Part shown: in pieces, positions 25,504-34,870 of the stretch
How the letters are laid out: each line of letters opens with the position of its first letter
Numbering within the stretch: position 1 is the stretch's first letter
NCBI RefSeq assembly: GCF_014203275.1
Contig: NZ_JACHIP010000001.1
Coordinates: forward strand, 930,001 to 994,000
DNA from: Granulicella aggregans
Lineage (GTDB): Bacteria > Acidobacteriota > Terriglobia > Terriglobales > Acidobacteriaceae
Direction: 5' to 3'
Length of the DNA: 64,000 nucleotides
Position numbers and translations under genes: made by a program
The notes under the pieces: model-generated
What the model saw: only the letters and a program-made list of their open reading frames with translations
Databases searched by the model: none
What the model was told of the DNA's origin: nothing

Positions 25504-27597
25504 CTAGTTTTGACCGAAGAAGGTCTCTACATCGGTTATTTCGTTCGTGATGCGATAGGGCGGCAGCGATTCAAGGAAGATTTTTCCGTATCGCTGCCGC
25601 TGAATTCTTGGGTCAAGCAACATCAGCACGCCGCGGTCGTCGAGCGAGCGGATGAGGCGTCCGAACCCCTGCTTCAAGGTGATGACGGCGGATGGAACCT
25701 GGTAGTCGAAGAAGGGTTTGCCGCCTTCGGCTTCGATGGCGTCCATGCGGGCCTTCACAACGGGATCGGAGGGGACAGCGAAGGGCAGGCGGTCGATGAT
25801 GACACACGAGAGCTGCTCACCCTGGACGTCAACTCCCTGCCAAAAGCTTGAGGTGCCGAAGAGGACGGCGTTGGGCGTATCGCGAAACTGCTGGAGCAGG
25901 ACGTGGCGCGGAGCGGTGCCGTGGAGCAGCAAAGGGTACGGCAACTGGGCAGAGATGCGCTCGTGCATGTCGCGCATGGCGCTGTAGCTGGTGAAGAGGC
26001 AAAAAGCGCGGCCATGCGTGATCTCAAGCACGCGGCGAATGCGCTCAGCGGCGCGTGGGGCAAACTCAGGATCGCTGGGGATGGGCAGGTTGGGCGGAAG
26101 ATAAAGCAGCGCCTGCTTCTGGTAGTTGAAGTGGCTGGGGACGACGAGTTCGCGGGCAGAGGCGAGACCGAGCCGCTTGCGGATGTGGTCGAAGCCGGCG
26201 CCTGTGCTCTCCTGCGGTTGCTGCTGGCTGGCGCTGGGCGTAGAGGCGACAGTCAGGGTCGCCGAGGTGAGGACGACGGAGCCGTAGGCGTCAAAAAGCG
26301 AGGTGGCAAGCAGCTCCGAGACGTCGATGGGCGTGGCCTGTAGATGGGTGTTGAAGGCGGGAGCATGCGGCGCTCGCGCCAGGTTGCGCACTCCTCCGGC
26401 GGCCCGGCGTTCGATCCAGAAGACAGTGTTGCGGTCTGTCGATTCGAGGAGGAAGTTGAGACTTCGGCGGATGTCCGAGGCGCGGTTGCGCAGGCCTGGA
26501 ATCTCGTCGACGTTCTTCACGCGGTCGAGTTCGCCTTCGAGTCGCGTGAGGGCGTTGAGCGTGGCAGTGTAAGAGTCGCCGCTCTCTTCGAGGAAGTCCA
26601 CACGGCGGTCGAAGGGCATGCGGCCGATGTTGGCGTTGCTATCGGACGGAAGCGCGGCGAAGAACAGGCGGGCGCGATCGTGCAGGCTGGTGCAGGCGCT
26701 GGTGATGGAGCTGGAAAGCGCATCTTTCGACTTGAGCATCAGCTCGACGTCGCGGGTGAGCTCGTCGAAGCGCTGGGTCGAGAGACCGATGCCAAAGTAG
26801 TTGCTGGCTACTTCTTCGAGTTCGTGTGCCTCGTCGAAGATCACGGCGGCGGCTTCGGGGAGGATGCCTGCGTCCTGCGCTCCGGCGGCCTGCTGCTTGA
26901 TGGCGAGGTCGGCAAAGAAGAGGTGGTGATTGACGATGACGATGTCGGACTCAAGCGCTTTGCGCCGCATGCCCGTGACGAAGCAGCGCTCCCAATCCGG
27001 GCAGGACTGGCCGAGGCAGGCTTCGGTGCGAGCATCGAGCTTGTGCCAGAGCGGGGAGTTCTCGGGAAGATCGTCGATCTCAGCGCGGTCGCCGGTGGGG
27101 GTGTCGCGCTCCCAGGCGTTGATGGCGTTGAATTGCGAGATCTCTTCGAGGCCATTGAGCAGCGGTGCTGCGCGCAGGGCGTAAAGCTTGTGGCGGCAGA
27201 GATAGTTGCCGCGGCCCTTCATGTAGCAGACTTTGAGTGGGCCGAGTAGAGACTCGAGGAAGGGGACGTCCTTGAAGTAGAGCTGCTCCTGGAGGTTCTT
27301 GGTGCCGGTGGAGATGATGATGCGCTGCTGACGCTCGCGGGCGATGCGGAGCGCGGGTAGTAGATAGGCGAGGGTCTTCCCTGTTCCGGTGCCTGCTTCG
27401 ACGATGAGGTGGCGCTTGTCGGTGAGGGCGGATTCGACGGCTTTCGCCATCTCGAACTGGCCCGGGCGGTGCTCAAAGGCAAGGGTGGATTGCGCGAGAA
27501 GGCCACCGGGGGAGAAGAACTCCTTGAGCGTGGGGAGGCGACCGGAAGGATTGGGATTCGCGGGCGGCGCGGGCGCGATTTGAACGGTCGAGGACAC
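25504..27597 (-). CDS. DinG/YoaA-type ATP-dependent DNA helicase
   Basis: XPD-like superfamily 2 helicase with an iron-sulfur cluster, probably acting in DNA damage or R-loop processing. In the 697-residue protein: the Q-motif region with HRPGQFEMA, Walker A EAGTGTGKT (~residue 70), four-Cys-type cluster residues around CLGQSCPDWERC, and DEAHELEEV as the DEAH box. C-terminal motif VI-like sequences are FGTSSFWQGVDVQG and QGFGRLIRS. Start at GTG 27597. The absence of an exonuclease domain separates it from Gram-positive DinG. DinG versus YoaA cannot be resolved by eye. Confidence 0.88.
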   Translation of the reverse strand: MSSTVQIAPAPPANPNPSGRLPTLKEFFSPGGLLAQSTLAFEHRPGQFEMAKAVESALTDKRHLIVEAGTGTGKTLAYLLPALRIARERQQRIIISTGTKNLQEQLYFKDVPFLESLLGPLKVCYMKGRGNYLCRHKLYALRAAPLLNGLEEISQFNAINAWERDTPTGDRAEIDDLPENSPLWHKLDARTEACLGQSCPDWERCFVTGMRRKALESDIVIVNHHLFFADLAIKQQAAGAQDAGILPEAAAVIFDEAHELEEVASNYFGIGLSTQRFDELTRDVELMLKSKDALSSSITSACTSLHDRARLFFAALPSDSNANIGRMPFDRRVDFLEESGDSYTATLNALTRLEGELDRVKNVDEIPGLRNRASDIRRSLNFLLESTDRNTVFWIERRAAGGVRNLARAPHAPAFNTHLQATPIDVSELLATSLFDAYGSVVLTSATLTVASTPSASQQQPQESTGAGFDHIRKRLGLASARELVVPSHFNYQKQALLYLPPNLPIPSDPEFAPRAAERIRRVLEITHGRAFCLFTSYSAMRDMHERISAQLPYPLLLHGTAPRHVLLQQFRDTPNAVLFGTSSFWQGVDVQGEQLSCVIIDRLPFAVPSDPVVKARMDAIEAEGGKPFFDYQVPSAVITLKQGFGRLIRSLDDRGVLMLLDPRIQRQRYGKIFLESLPPYRITNEITDVETFFGQN

Positions 27598-27721
27598 AGG
27601 GCTGTGTCGATTCTATGCGGAGTTTCGTGTTTCCTTCGCGAAGTGACACGAAACATGGATCGCACCGGCGCGGCTCCCTATAATGGTAAGGGCGCTGCGG
27701 TGCCGGAAGAAGGCATAGGCA

Positions 27722-29644
27722 ATGGCGCAAAAAGACGATCGGAAGAGATTAGGCAAGAAGCACCGGCAGGCGAGCACGCGGCCGAAGAAGGGGCGGGCGC
27801 CGAAGTCGACGCCGACTACAGGTGCGGTCGATCCGCGGAAGCGCAAGGTGATTTCAACGGCTGCGGCGAAGAAGGCTGCGGCAAAGCGCATCTCGCGGCG
27901 GTCGCCGGAGTTTGAGTCCAAGAAGACGGTGGCCCAGGCGGATGGGGCTGCGCCGAAGAAGAAGAGCATGGCTCGGCGCGTTGGTTCGCCGCCGAACGAT
28001 GCGCGGCCTGCGGATGGGATTGTGGGCCGTCAGACGCCGCGTTCCGCGAACGTGGCTGGACGCGAGCGCTTGCTCGACGACGACTGGCGCGACGTTGAGG
28101 CAATAGCTGCAGGGTTCTCCGTGGAGACAGGCGTTGCGGCTGAGGCTGCGGACCTGCCCTTGATCGCGGTCTGCGGACGACCGAATGTCGGCAAGAGCAC
28201 GCTGTTTAATCGGCTTACTGGATCGCGGCGTTCGATCGTCGGCGACGAGCCCGGCATTACGCGCGACCGCATCTATGGCGAGATCGAATGGATGGGCCGT
28301 GACGCGCGCATCGTCGACACGGGTGGCGTAGTTCCCGACGACGAAGCGCTGATTCCGAGCGAGATCTTCAGACAGGCGCAGGTCGCGCTTGAAGAGGCTG
28401 ACGCGATTGTGATGGTGGTCGATGGACGGACGGAGCTTGCTTCGCCTGATCTTGAGCTGTCGCGGCTGCTGTTGCGCGGGGGCAAGCCGGTGTTCCTCGC
28501 GGTGAACAAGATGGACACCGATGCCCTGCTGGCGGGAGCGGAGAACTTCCGCAGGCTTGGTTTCCGGAATGTGATGCCTATCTCCGCAGAGCATGGATCG
28601 GGCATCGGCGACCTTCTGGATGCGGTCTTTGAGGTGCTTCCCGAAGAGCAGGATCACGAGCCTGAAGCGGTGATGCTGACGGCAGACAATGAGCTCGAAG
28701 AAGACGAGGATGGCCCGGACTTTTCGCCCGAGCCTTTGCAGCACGAGGCGGGCGCGGCACCGGTCAGGGTTCGCCGCCTGCGGTCGCATGGCGAGTACGA
28801 CAACAAGGAGACTAAGGTCGCAATCATCGGGCGGCCGAATGTGGGCAAGAGCACGCTGCTGAATGCTCTGACCGGGACCGATCGCGCCATCGTCTCGCCG
28901 ATTGCGGGAACGACGCGCGATGCTGTGGATGAAGTCGTCGAGCGCGGAGGACATAACTTCCGGTTCGTCGATACGGCTGGCATAAGACGGAAGGGCAAGA
29001 CGAAGCTGATGGCGGAGAAGCTATCCGTGATCATGGCGCGCAAGCATCTTGAGGCAGCGGATGTTTCTCTGCTCGTCATCGATGCGGGTGAAGGTGTTGC
29101 CGCAGCCGATGCCAACATCGGCGGCTATGCGCACGAGAGCGGACGCAGCGTGATCATCGTCATCAACAAGTGGGACCTGATGACGAAGGTCGGCCCGGAT
29201 GGCATGCGGCTGTTCGACGGCAAGCCTCCTGCTGATCAGAAGATTTACGAGCAGGATGTTCGCGACAAGCTGAAGTATCTGGACTATGCTCCGCTGCTGT
29301 TCATCTCGGCTGCCGATGGCAAGAACATCGAGTCGGTCTTTAAGAAGGTCGAGCTTGTTTCACGCGAGCGACGCAAGCGTGTGACGACTGGCCAGATGAA
29401 TCGCTTCCTTGAGAAAGTAGACTTCCAGAAGGCATCGGTGCCGATGAACAAGCGCGTGCGGATTTATTACATGACGCAGGCTGCCGTGGCTCCGCCAACG
29501 TTCGTCCTGTTTACTGACAAGGATGTGAAGCTGCACTTCTCTTTTGAGCGCTTTCTCGGCAACCAGATTCGGGAGAACTTCGGGTTTATCGGCAGCCCGA
29601 TCTGGTTCAAAGTGAAGGCTAGAAATAAAAAGAAGACGGAGTAG
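27722..29644 (+). CDS. der: Ribosome-assembly GTPase Der (EngA) with long basic N-terminal extension
   Basis: Double-GTPase needed for 50S subunit maturation. It contains two G domains with G1 motifs GRPNVGKSTLFNRLTG (from residue 152) and GRPNVGKSTLLNALTG (~residue 367), G4 motifs NKMD and NKWD, and a C-terminal KH-like domain. Der is normally about 440-490 residues; this protein has 640. The first ~145 residues are a Lys/Arg/Ala/Pro-rich, probably disordered tail, and an acidic linker of ~60 residues separates the two G domains. The tail may bind rRNA (inference). The ATG at 27722 could be replaced by later in-frame starts, but coding character extends to it. Confidence 0.93.
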   Translation: MAQKDDRKRLGKKHRQASTRPKKGRAPKSTPTTGAVDPRKRKVISTAAAKKAAAKRISRRSPEFESKKTVAQADGAAPKKKSMARRVGSPPNDARPADGIVGRQTPRSANVAGRERLLDDDWRDVEAIAAGFSVETGVAAEAADLPLIAVCGRPNVGKSTLFNRLTGSRRSIVGDEPGITRDRIYGEIEWMGRDARIVDTGGVVPDDEALIPSEIFRQAQVALEEADAIVMVVDGRTELASPDLELSRLLLRGGKPVFLAVNKMDTDALLAGAENFRRLGFRNVMPISAEHGSGIGDLLDAVFEVLPEEQDHEPEAVMLTADNELEEDEDGPDFSPEPLQHEAGAAPVRVRRLRSHGEYDNKETKVAIIGRPNVGKSTLLNALTGTDRAIVSPIAGTTRDAVDEVVERGGHNFRFVDTAGIRRKGKTKLMAEKLSVIMARKHLEAADVSLLVIDAGEGVAAADANIGGYAHESGRSVIIVINKWDLMTKVGPDGMRLFDGKPPADQKIYEQDVRDKLKYLDYAPLLFISAADGKNIESVFKKVELVSRERRKRVTTGQMNRFLEKVDFQKASVPMNKRVRIYYMTQAAVAPPTFVLFTDKDVKLHFSFERFLGNQIRENFGFIGSPIWFKVKARNKKKTE

Positions 29645-29659
29645 GACCCCATAAGGACA

Positions 29660-29685
29660 GTCTGGCTCACGTGTGTGAGCCAGAC
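29660..29685. terminator. Bidirectional hairpin between convergent der and clc genes
   Basis: Perfect 11-bp inverted repeat GTCTGGCTCAC / GTGAGCCAGAC with a GTGT loop, centred in the 51-base gap between the two stops. It is a likely shared terminator, although U-tracts are weak on both sides. Confidence 0.7.
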
Positions 29686-29695
29686 CCAAGGCGAA

Positions 29696-31312
29696 TCAAT
29701 TGTGGCCGCCGTGCTCTGGGGAAAGAGACCGGGAGAGTTTCAGGCGTTCGCTTTCACGTTCATACGAACGTCCCCTGCCGCGAAGCAAATCTCTGAGTGA
29801 CAGCTCTCCACAGATCAGTCGAGTTTCACGATCGACGACAGTAAGAGTCTCCAGCCCTTCCGATGCCATCGTTTCTGCGGCACTGCGCGTCGTCTCGTCT
29901 GCATACGCATAAAAGTCGGGCAGCTGGTGCGTTGATACGCCCTGGGCTGGAGCAGACACGACATCGCGCACGAGGACAAGTTCAAGCGGATCGACACCAT
30001 ACTCGCGGGTCAGGTGGTAACCACGCCTGCTCAGCTTCTCAGTGAGAATAGACCGCGGCATGATGAGGGACGTCACGAGATACGACGCGATGCAGGCTAC
30101 GGTGAGAGGTAGCAAAGCAGGCAGGCAATGGGTGACTTCCAGACAGAAAAGAATGGCCGTCAAGGGAACGCCGAGCGACCCAGCAAGCATCGACCCCATG
30201 CCGATCAGAGCCCATAAGGCCTGCGATTCCACTGGTGCGTGTATCAGATGTCCGGCCAACGCGCCGACGGCACCGCCGATCATCAGCAGCGGAGCGAGTA
30301 CGCCACCCGAAGTACCTGATCCGAGCGAAAACGCCCACATCAGCGATTTCGCAAGCAGTATTCCTCCGATGAGCCCAAGCGGAGCATTGCCACGCAACAG
30401 ATCAGCGATATTGTCGTAGCCAACTCCCAGCCCACGCGGGAAGAACAGGCCACCTACACCGATCCCGACACCTCCAATCGCAGGCCACCACATCCAGTGG
30501 ATGGGGAGTCGTTCAAATAGATCTTCAAAGGCATACATCATTCGGCTCATGGCTGACGCGACCAATGCAAGGATGGCTCCTAAAACGAGAGCCCCGAGCA
30601 CTAGGGAGCCACGTGGAGGAGCATCGAACGCTGGCATGTTGAACAGAGGTCCCGCGCCAAGCCAATAGACCCGCAAGAGTCCTGCTGTAGCACTTGCCAA
30701 AGCTACCGGCACCAGACTTCGGGGTCTCCACTCGAAGAGCAGGAGCTCGACGGCAAGGAGAATGGCAGCGACCGGCGTTGCGAAGGTTGCTGACATGCCC
30801 GCTGCCGCTCCAGCTACAAGCAGCGTTGTTCGCTCCGCATCGGTCACATGCATCCACTGCCCGATAAGCGACCCCACAGCTCCGCCCGTCATAATGATGG
30901 GACCTTCGGCACCGAACGGACCGCCCGAGCCGATCGCAATGGCCGCAGACAGAGGCTTGAGAAGAGCAATCTTCGGATCGACTTTTGCCCGGTGAAGGAG
31001 AATGGCTTCGATCGCTTCAGGGATGCCGTGCCCACGGATTTTGTCTGAACCAAACCTCGCCATCAGACCAACGAGCAAGCCGCCAAGAACCGGGATGAGA
31101 ACCATCCAGTATCCCAGCGAACTTCCCGCAGAGGACACGGGGGCGATGCTGAAGCGATGGTAGTAGAAGAGGTTCGTTGACAGTGAGATACAGCGCAGCA
31201 GCACGACAGCCAATAGAGTCGCACAAATGCCAATGCCAATCGAGACACCGGAGAGGAGCCACACTCTCCGGTCCACGGTGAAGTCTCTGAGAATAGATGC
31301 TTCTGACTTCAA
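29696..31312 (-). CDS. ClC-type chloride channel/antiporter with C-terminal CBS-like region
   Basis: Inner-membrane ClC protein that moves chloride, often as a Cl-/H+ exchanger for acid resistance. The 538-residue protein shows the selectivity motif GSGGPFGAEGP, whose Glu is the external gating residue. It also shows a GSGTSGGVLAPLLMIGG motif near residue 330 and a channel-fold helix count. A short CBS-like region (~470-515) follows, with METLTVVDRE-type sequence and a charged tail. It begins two bases after the marR stop, on the same strand, so the pair is almost certainly an operon. Confidence 0.9.
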   Translation of the reverse strand: MKSEASILRDFTVDRRVWLLSGVSIGIGICATLLAVVLLRCISLSTNLFYYHRFSIAPVSSAGSSLGYWMVLIPVLGGLLVGLMARFGSDKIRGHGIPEAIEAILLHRAKVDPKIALLKPLSAAIAIGSGGPFGAEGPIIMTGGAVGSLIGQWMHVTDAERTTLLVAGAAAGMSATFATPVAAILLAVELLLFEWRPRSLVPVALASATAGLLRVYWLGAGPLFNMPAFDAPPRGSLVLGALVLGAILALVASAMSRMMYAFEDLFERLPIHWMWWPAIGGVGIGVGGLFFPRGLGVGYDNIADLLRGNAPLGLIGGILLAKSLMWAFSLGSGTSGGVLAPLLMIGGAVGALAGHLIHAPVESQALWALIGMGSMLAGSLGVPLTAILFCLEVTHCLPALLPLTVACIASYLVTSLIMPRSILTEKLSRRGYHLTREYGVDPLELVLVRDVVSAPAQGVSTHQLPDFYAYADETTRSAAETMASEGLETLTVVDRETRLICGELSLRDLLRGRGRSYERESERLKLSRSLSPEHGGHN

Positions 31313-31314
31313 GA

Positions 31315-31776
31315 TTATCCTTCTTCCTTCAGTCCCAAGGTTGAGCGGGAGCCGGAAGGCGTTCTCGTCTTACGTATCCGGTTCAATGCCTTGATGAGAC
31401 TGGGAGCTAGTTCACCCAATTGCTGTGCATGGACCTGGGAGAGTTGTTGGAGCGCAGTCTCTCCCTGCTCAGTCAGCTCGAGGACTACGCGCCGGCGATC
31501 TTCAAGATCGTTCGTTCTTCGTATAAGACCGAGCGCTTCACACCGTTTACTGAGTTCAACCACGGAATGGTGTCGAAGACCGAGAACATGGGCCATATGC
31601 GAGACCGTGACTACAGTGCCGTCGGGAGCTCCAGCAATCTGTAAAAGCAGCTGATGCTGTTGCGGCTGCAGACCCGCAGCCCCTGCAGCCTGCTCGCTGA
31701 ATTGCAAAAAATGGCGGATCTCATATCGGAACTGAGCCAGCATTTGAATTTCGGATTTTTTGAGACGCGTGGACAA
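31315..31776 (-). CDS. MarR family transcriptional regulator
   Basis: A 153-residue winged-helix repressor. The DNA-binding region shows VTVSHMAHVLGLRHHSVVEL (helix-turn-helix) and the wing motif RRTNDLEDRRRVVLEL, a strong MarR signature (the DxRxR pattern). Dimerisation helices flank it, and a Ser/Arg-rich tail follows. It overlaps functionally with the downstream clc gene, two bases away. A palindromic operator candidate lies 18-32 bases upstream of its start codon, consistent with autoregulation. The ligand is unknown; phenolic or acid-stress ligands are typical of the family. Confidence 0.9.
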   Translation of the reverse strand: MSTRLKKSEIQMLAQFRYEIRHFLQFSEQAAGAAGLQPQQHQLLLQIAGAPDGTVVTVSHMAHVLGLRHHSVVELSKRCEALGLIRRTNDLEDRRRVVLELTEQGETALQQLSQVHAQQLGELAPSLIKALNRIRKTRTPSGSRSTLGLKEEG

Positions 31777-31793
31777 TTCACCAACTCCAAGAG

Positions 31794-31808
31794 TATCGTA
31801 ACACGATA
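31794..31808. promoter_or_regulatory. Candidate MarR operator
   Basis: Inverted repeat TATCGT-AAC-ACGATA 18 bases upstream of the marR start, in the divergent space shared with a small membrane-peptide ORF (start 31849). Size and position fit a MarR dimer site that could control both directions. No binding data; inferred from symmetry. Confidence 0.5.
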
Positions 31809-31848
31809 TAAATGTTTGACCAAATCCGGCAATGTGAGGAGAGCTCCG

Positions 31849-31962
31849 ATGAACATCTACTTGATTATGCTGTTCGTATTGCCCGTGTTAGGGGTTGTCG
31901 GCGCGGCAGCGGTCGTTCACCACGACAGGCGGCATGGCGGCCGGAGGACTGTATCCAAATAG
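31849..31962 (+). CDS. Possible 37-residue membrane peptide divergent to marR
   Basis: ATG preceded by GAGGAGAG. The ORF encodes one hydrophobic helix (YLIMLFVLPVLGVVGAAAVV), then a His/Arg-rich tail (HHDRRHGGRRTVSK). It shares the intergenic space, and perhaps the operator, with marR. Size and one-helix form match other bacterial stress-related membrane peptides. No family is recognised. Confidence 0.45.
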   Translation: MNIYLIMLFVLPVLGVVGAAAVVHHDRRHGGRRTVSK

Positions 31963-32043
31963 TCTTGGCCCCCAACGGGCACTGCAGTTCTGAAAAATGC
32001 GAAACACCAGCTGCCTTTTCGGTCAGCCACTCGACCCGCGGAA

Positions 32044-33441
32044 TTACTCCAGAGCCAGGAAAATCTCTTCCGGCAGATCGATTGGTAAGGGTTGGCCGAC
32101 TTCAAGCGCACCTTGGGAGCGTTTGCCGATGCCGTCGGCTTCGAAGGCCAGCAGAGTGATGTCGTCTGGCTGCGGTGTACCTGCAGCGAAGACTTGCAGT
32201 GACTTGAAGACATCTTCAACGACCGCGGTTGCTCCCTTGCGACGATGTCGCATCGCAGCGATCAAACCCTCTTCGCACCACTCGTCTCCGGCCGGGTTGA
32301 TCGATTCAGTCACGCCGTCACTGTAGACGAGGAGAAGATCGCCGGGTTCGATCTGAATTGTTTCCTGTTCGTAGGTGCAGTCGGGAAAGAGACCCAGGAC
32401 GGGCCCGCCGCTTTCGAGGCGGATGACCTCTTTGCCACGCAGCAGCAGAGGTGGATTGTGTCCGGCGTTCACATAAGTCAACGAGCGCGATCGCGGCTTA
32501 TAGAAGAAGACAGCGAAGGTGGCAAAGCGATTCTCCGCGGAGGCCTCGTGGATGAGCCGGTTCAGTTTGAATACGAGCTGCGTGGGGCTGAGGTCGTTGT
32601 CGAGGATCAGCGTACGTAGTGAGGCCCGCAGTGTCGCCATCAGCAGAGCAGACGAGATGCCCTTGCCGCTTACGTCACCGAGCGCGAAGCAGATGTCGCC
32701 ATCGACGGTGAGGAAGATGTCGTAGTAGTCCCCTCCCACGGCCTGCGCGGAGACACATCGGCCAGCGATGGTAGCTCCCGGAATGGCGGGAATGCGCTGC
32801 GGAAACATGCGCTCCTGAACCTCGCGGGCGAGTTCGAGTTCGCGGTTGGCGCTGGCGCGGTGAGCTGATTCCCTGCTCAGATCTTCGAGCGTCATTGCGG
32901 CTTCGAGCGCGAGGCCAACGTGCCTACCTAGCTCACGGAAGAGATAGAGATCATGCAGGGAGAAGCCGCGATTGCCGCGCTGGGCAAGGGCCGCGAAGCC
33001 CACAAGGCCAGTGCGGCCGACGAAGGGCAGCAGCATCTGCGCGTGCAGACGGTCGAGCGCGTGAACCTCATCTTTTGTGGCCAGCATGCGCCACGGGTCG
33101 GTGCGGCCCTTGTCGAGTATGGTGGGCCGTGCATTGCGCCTGAGATGCGAGATGGCCGATGAGTTTACGGGGAACGGCACGCCGGAGACGTTGACGTTGC
33201 CCGCAGTCCGCATGACCTCGAAGACGCTGCCGTGCTTTACGAGAATGGTGAGCGATGAGAGGTCGAGGCGATCCATCATCGTCTGCGCGAGATAACGCAG
33301 AAGGTCGTCGAGGCGGAAGATCTTTGCGACCCTTGCGAAGATCTCTTCAAAGAGGATGTGGCGGTCGTAGGCGCGCGGCACAAGCTGCTTCTTCAGCCAG
33401 TCGCCAGGCGTGCTGCGCGTTTTGGTCCGCTTCGTATCCAT
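32044..33441 (-). CDS. GAF-SpoIIE serine phosphatase (RsbU-like)
   Basis: PP2C-type phosphatase that typically dephosphorylates an anti-sigma-factor antagonist in partner-switching stress systems. The 465-residue protein has a GAF-like sensor (~40-190) and a coiled-coil linker ending in EVQERMFP (the usual start of this phosphatase domain). The SpoIIE catalytic core has metal-binding motifs VGGDYYDIF, LGDVSGKGISSALLMA, VYSDGVTESIN and QPDDITLLA. No RsbV/RsbW-like partner is in the window. The start is ATG 33441. Confidence 0.9.
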   Translation of the reverse strand: MDTKRTKTRSTPGDWLKKQLVPRAYDRHILFEEIFARVAKIFRLDDLLRYLAQTMMDRLDLSSLTILVKHGSVFEVMRTAGNVNVSGVPFPVNSSAISHLRRNARPTILDKGRTDPWRMLATKDEVHALDRLHAQMLLPFVGRTGLVGFAALAQRGNRGFSLHDLYLFRELGRHVGLALEAAMTLEDLSRESAHRASANRELELAREVQERMFPQRIPAIPGATIAGRCVSAQAVGGDYYDIFLTVDGDICFALGDVSGKGISSALLMATLRASLRTLILDNDLSPTQLVFKLNRLIHEASAENRFATFAVFFYKPRSRSLTYVNAGHNPPLLLRGKEVIRLESGGPVLGLFPDCTYEQETIQIEPGDLLLVYSDGVTESINPAGDEWCEEGLIAAMRHRRKGATAVVEDVFKSLQVFAAGTPQPDDITLLAFEADGIGKRSQGALEVGQPLPIDLPEEIFLALE

Positions 33442-33523
33442 CGTGTCTGAAGGCTGAGGACTCCTCGTTACGAGAAAGGATACGCGAAGCGTCCTGTGCC
33501 GGTTCAGAGCTTATTGCGATTTA

Positions 33524-34870
33524 CTACCGCAGCCACTCATCCCAGGCGGCGAGGGCGCGGTCACACTGCAGCTTGTGGCGCTCCTTCTTGTCGCGCATCT
33601 TCTTGCGGAGTTCGGTCTCCAACGGAGGCAGAAGGTCGAAAGTGATGTTGGCCGGGGTAAATTTCTTGGTCTCGGCGTGGGTGATGTAGTGGGTAAGACT
33701 GCCGTTTGCGGATGCTCGGGGGGCGGGCGTTGGCGCGTTGCCGCTCGCGATGGCTGCGGCGTAACGGCCTGCGAGCATGCCGCTGGCGATGGACTCGGTG
33801 TAGCCTTCGACACCAGAGAGCTGCCCGGCGATCATGACGTTCGGGTGGGCCTTGAGCTGGAGCGTTTCCGTGAGCAGGCTGGGGGCGTGGATGTAGGTGT
33901 TGCGATGGATCTGGCCGTAGCGCAGGAACTTCGCGTTCTCGAGCCCGGGGATGAGGCGAAGGACGCGGGCCTGCTCACCGTACTTGAGGTGGTTCTGAAA
34001 GCCGACGAGGTTGTAGCTGTCGGCGCGGAGGTTCTCCTGGCGAAGCTGGACGACGGCGTAAGGCCAGCGGCCGGTCTTTGGATCGGTGAGGCCGACGGGC
34101 TTCATCGGGCCGAAGCGGAGGGTGTCGCGGCCACGGCGTGCAGTCTCTTCGATGGGCAGGCAGCCTTCGAAGTATTGAAGCTTGTTGGCGGTACCGTCGA
34201 CGGGGAATTTTTCCCAGTCCTTAGCTTCGACGTTCTCGGCGGTGGTCAGCGCGTCGAGGAAGGTTTCGTACTCCTCTTTGGTGAAGGGGCAGTTGATGTA
34301 GTCCGCTGTGCCCTTGTCGTAGCGGGCGGCGAAGTAGACCTTGTCCATGTCGATGGTGGTGGCATCGACGATGGGGGAGATGGAGTCGTAGAAGGCTAGG
34401 TGGTCGGCGCCGGTGAGCCGCTGGAGCTCCTTGGTAAGCGCGGGGCTGGTGAGCGGACCGCTGGCGAGAATTGTAACTATTTCAGGATCATTCTCGCGGA
34501 GCTCGACGACTTCTTCGCGGTGGACCGTGATGCGGGGCTCGGCTGCGATGCGGGCGGCGACACGTGCTGAGAAGAGCTCGCGGTCGACGGCGAGGGCGTG
34601 GCCTGCGGGGACTGCGGTCGCGTCGGCCTCTTCGAGAAGAGGCGAGCCGGCGCGACGCATCTCCTGTTTGAGCAGCCAGGGCGCGGAGTTTTCGGACTCG
34701 GATTTTAGAGAGTTCGAGCACACGAGCTCCGCGAAGTCGGAGGTTTGATGGGCTTCGGTTGAGCGGTGCGGGCGCATCTCGTAGAGGCCGACATCGCAGC
34801 CTAAGCGAGCGGCGGTGAGTGCGGCTTCGGGGCCGGCCAGGCCGCCGCCGATGATCTTGATCTTTTTCAT
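33524..34870 (-). CDS. trmFO: Folate-dependent tRNA m5U54 methyltransferase TrmFO
   Basis: FAD- and methylene-THF-dependent enzyme that makes 5-methyluridine at position 54 of tRNA. The real start is ATG 34870, giving 448 residues that begin MKKIKIIGGGLAGPEAAL, an FAD-binding motif. The earlier upstream open frame is antisense shadow of the neighbouring GNAT gene. Other family blocks are YEMRPHRST, FAELVCSNSL, the CxxC-region equivalent NCPFTKEEY, and VGLTDPKTGRWPYAVVQLRQ (family core). Its start overlaps the stop of the upstream GNAT gene by four bases, so the two are coupled. Confidence 0.96.
   Translation of the reverse strand: MKKIKIIGGGLAGPEAALTAARLGCDVGLYEMRPHRSTEAHQTSDFAELVCSNSLKSESENSAPWLLKQEMRRAGSPLLEEADATAVPAGHALAVDRELFSARVAARIAAEPRITVHREEVVELRENDPEIVTILASGPLTSPALTKELQRLTGADHLAFYDSISPIVDATTIDMDKVYFAARYDKGTADYINCPFTKEEYETFLDALTTAENVEAKDWEKFPVDGTANKLQYFEGCLPIEETARRGRDTLRFGPMKPVGLTDPKTGRWPYAVVQLRQENLRADSYNLVGFQNHLKYGEQARVLRLIPGLENAKFLRYGQIHRNTYIHAPSLLTETLQLKAHPNVMIAGQLSGVEGYTESIASGMLAGRYAAAIASGNAPTPAPRASANGSLTHYITHAETKKFTPANITFDLLPPLETELRKKMRDKKERHKLQCDRALAAWDEWLR

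Noticed and set aside
29660..29685. CACGTG in the der/clc hairpin as a second parS
   Set aside because: The flanks do not match the parS pattern; the symmetry is explained by the terminator stem.
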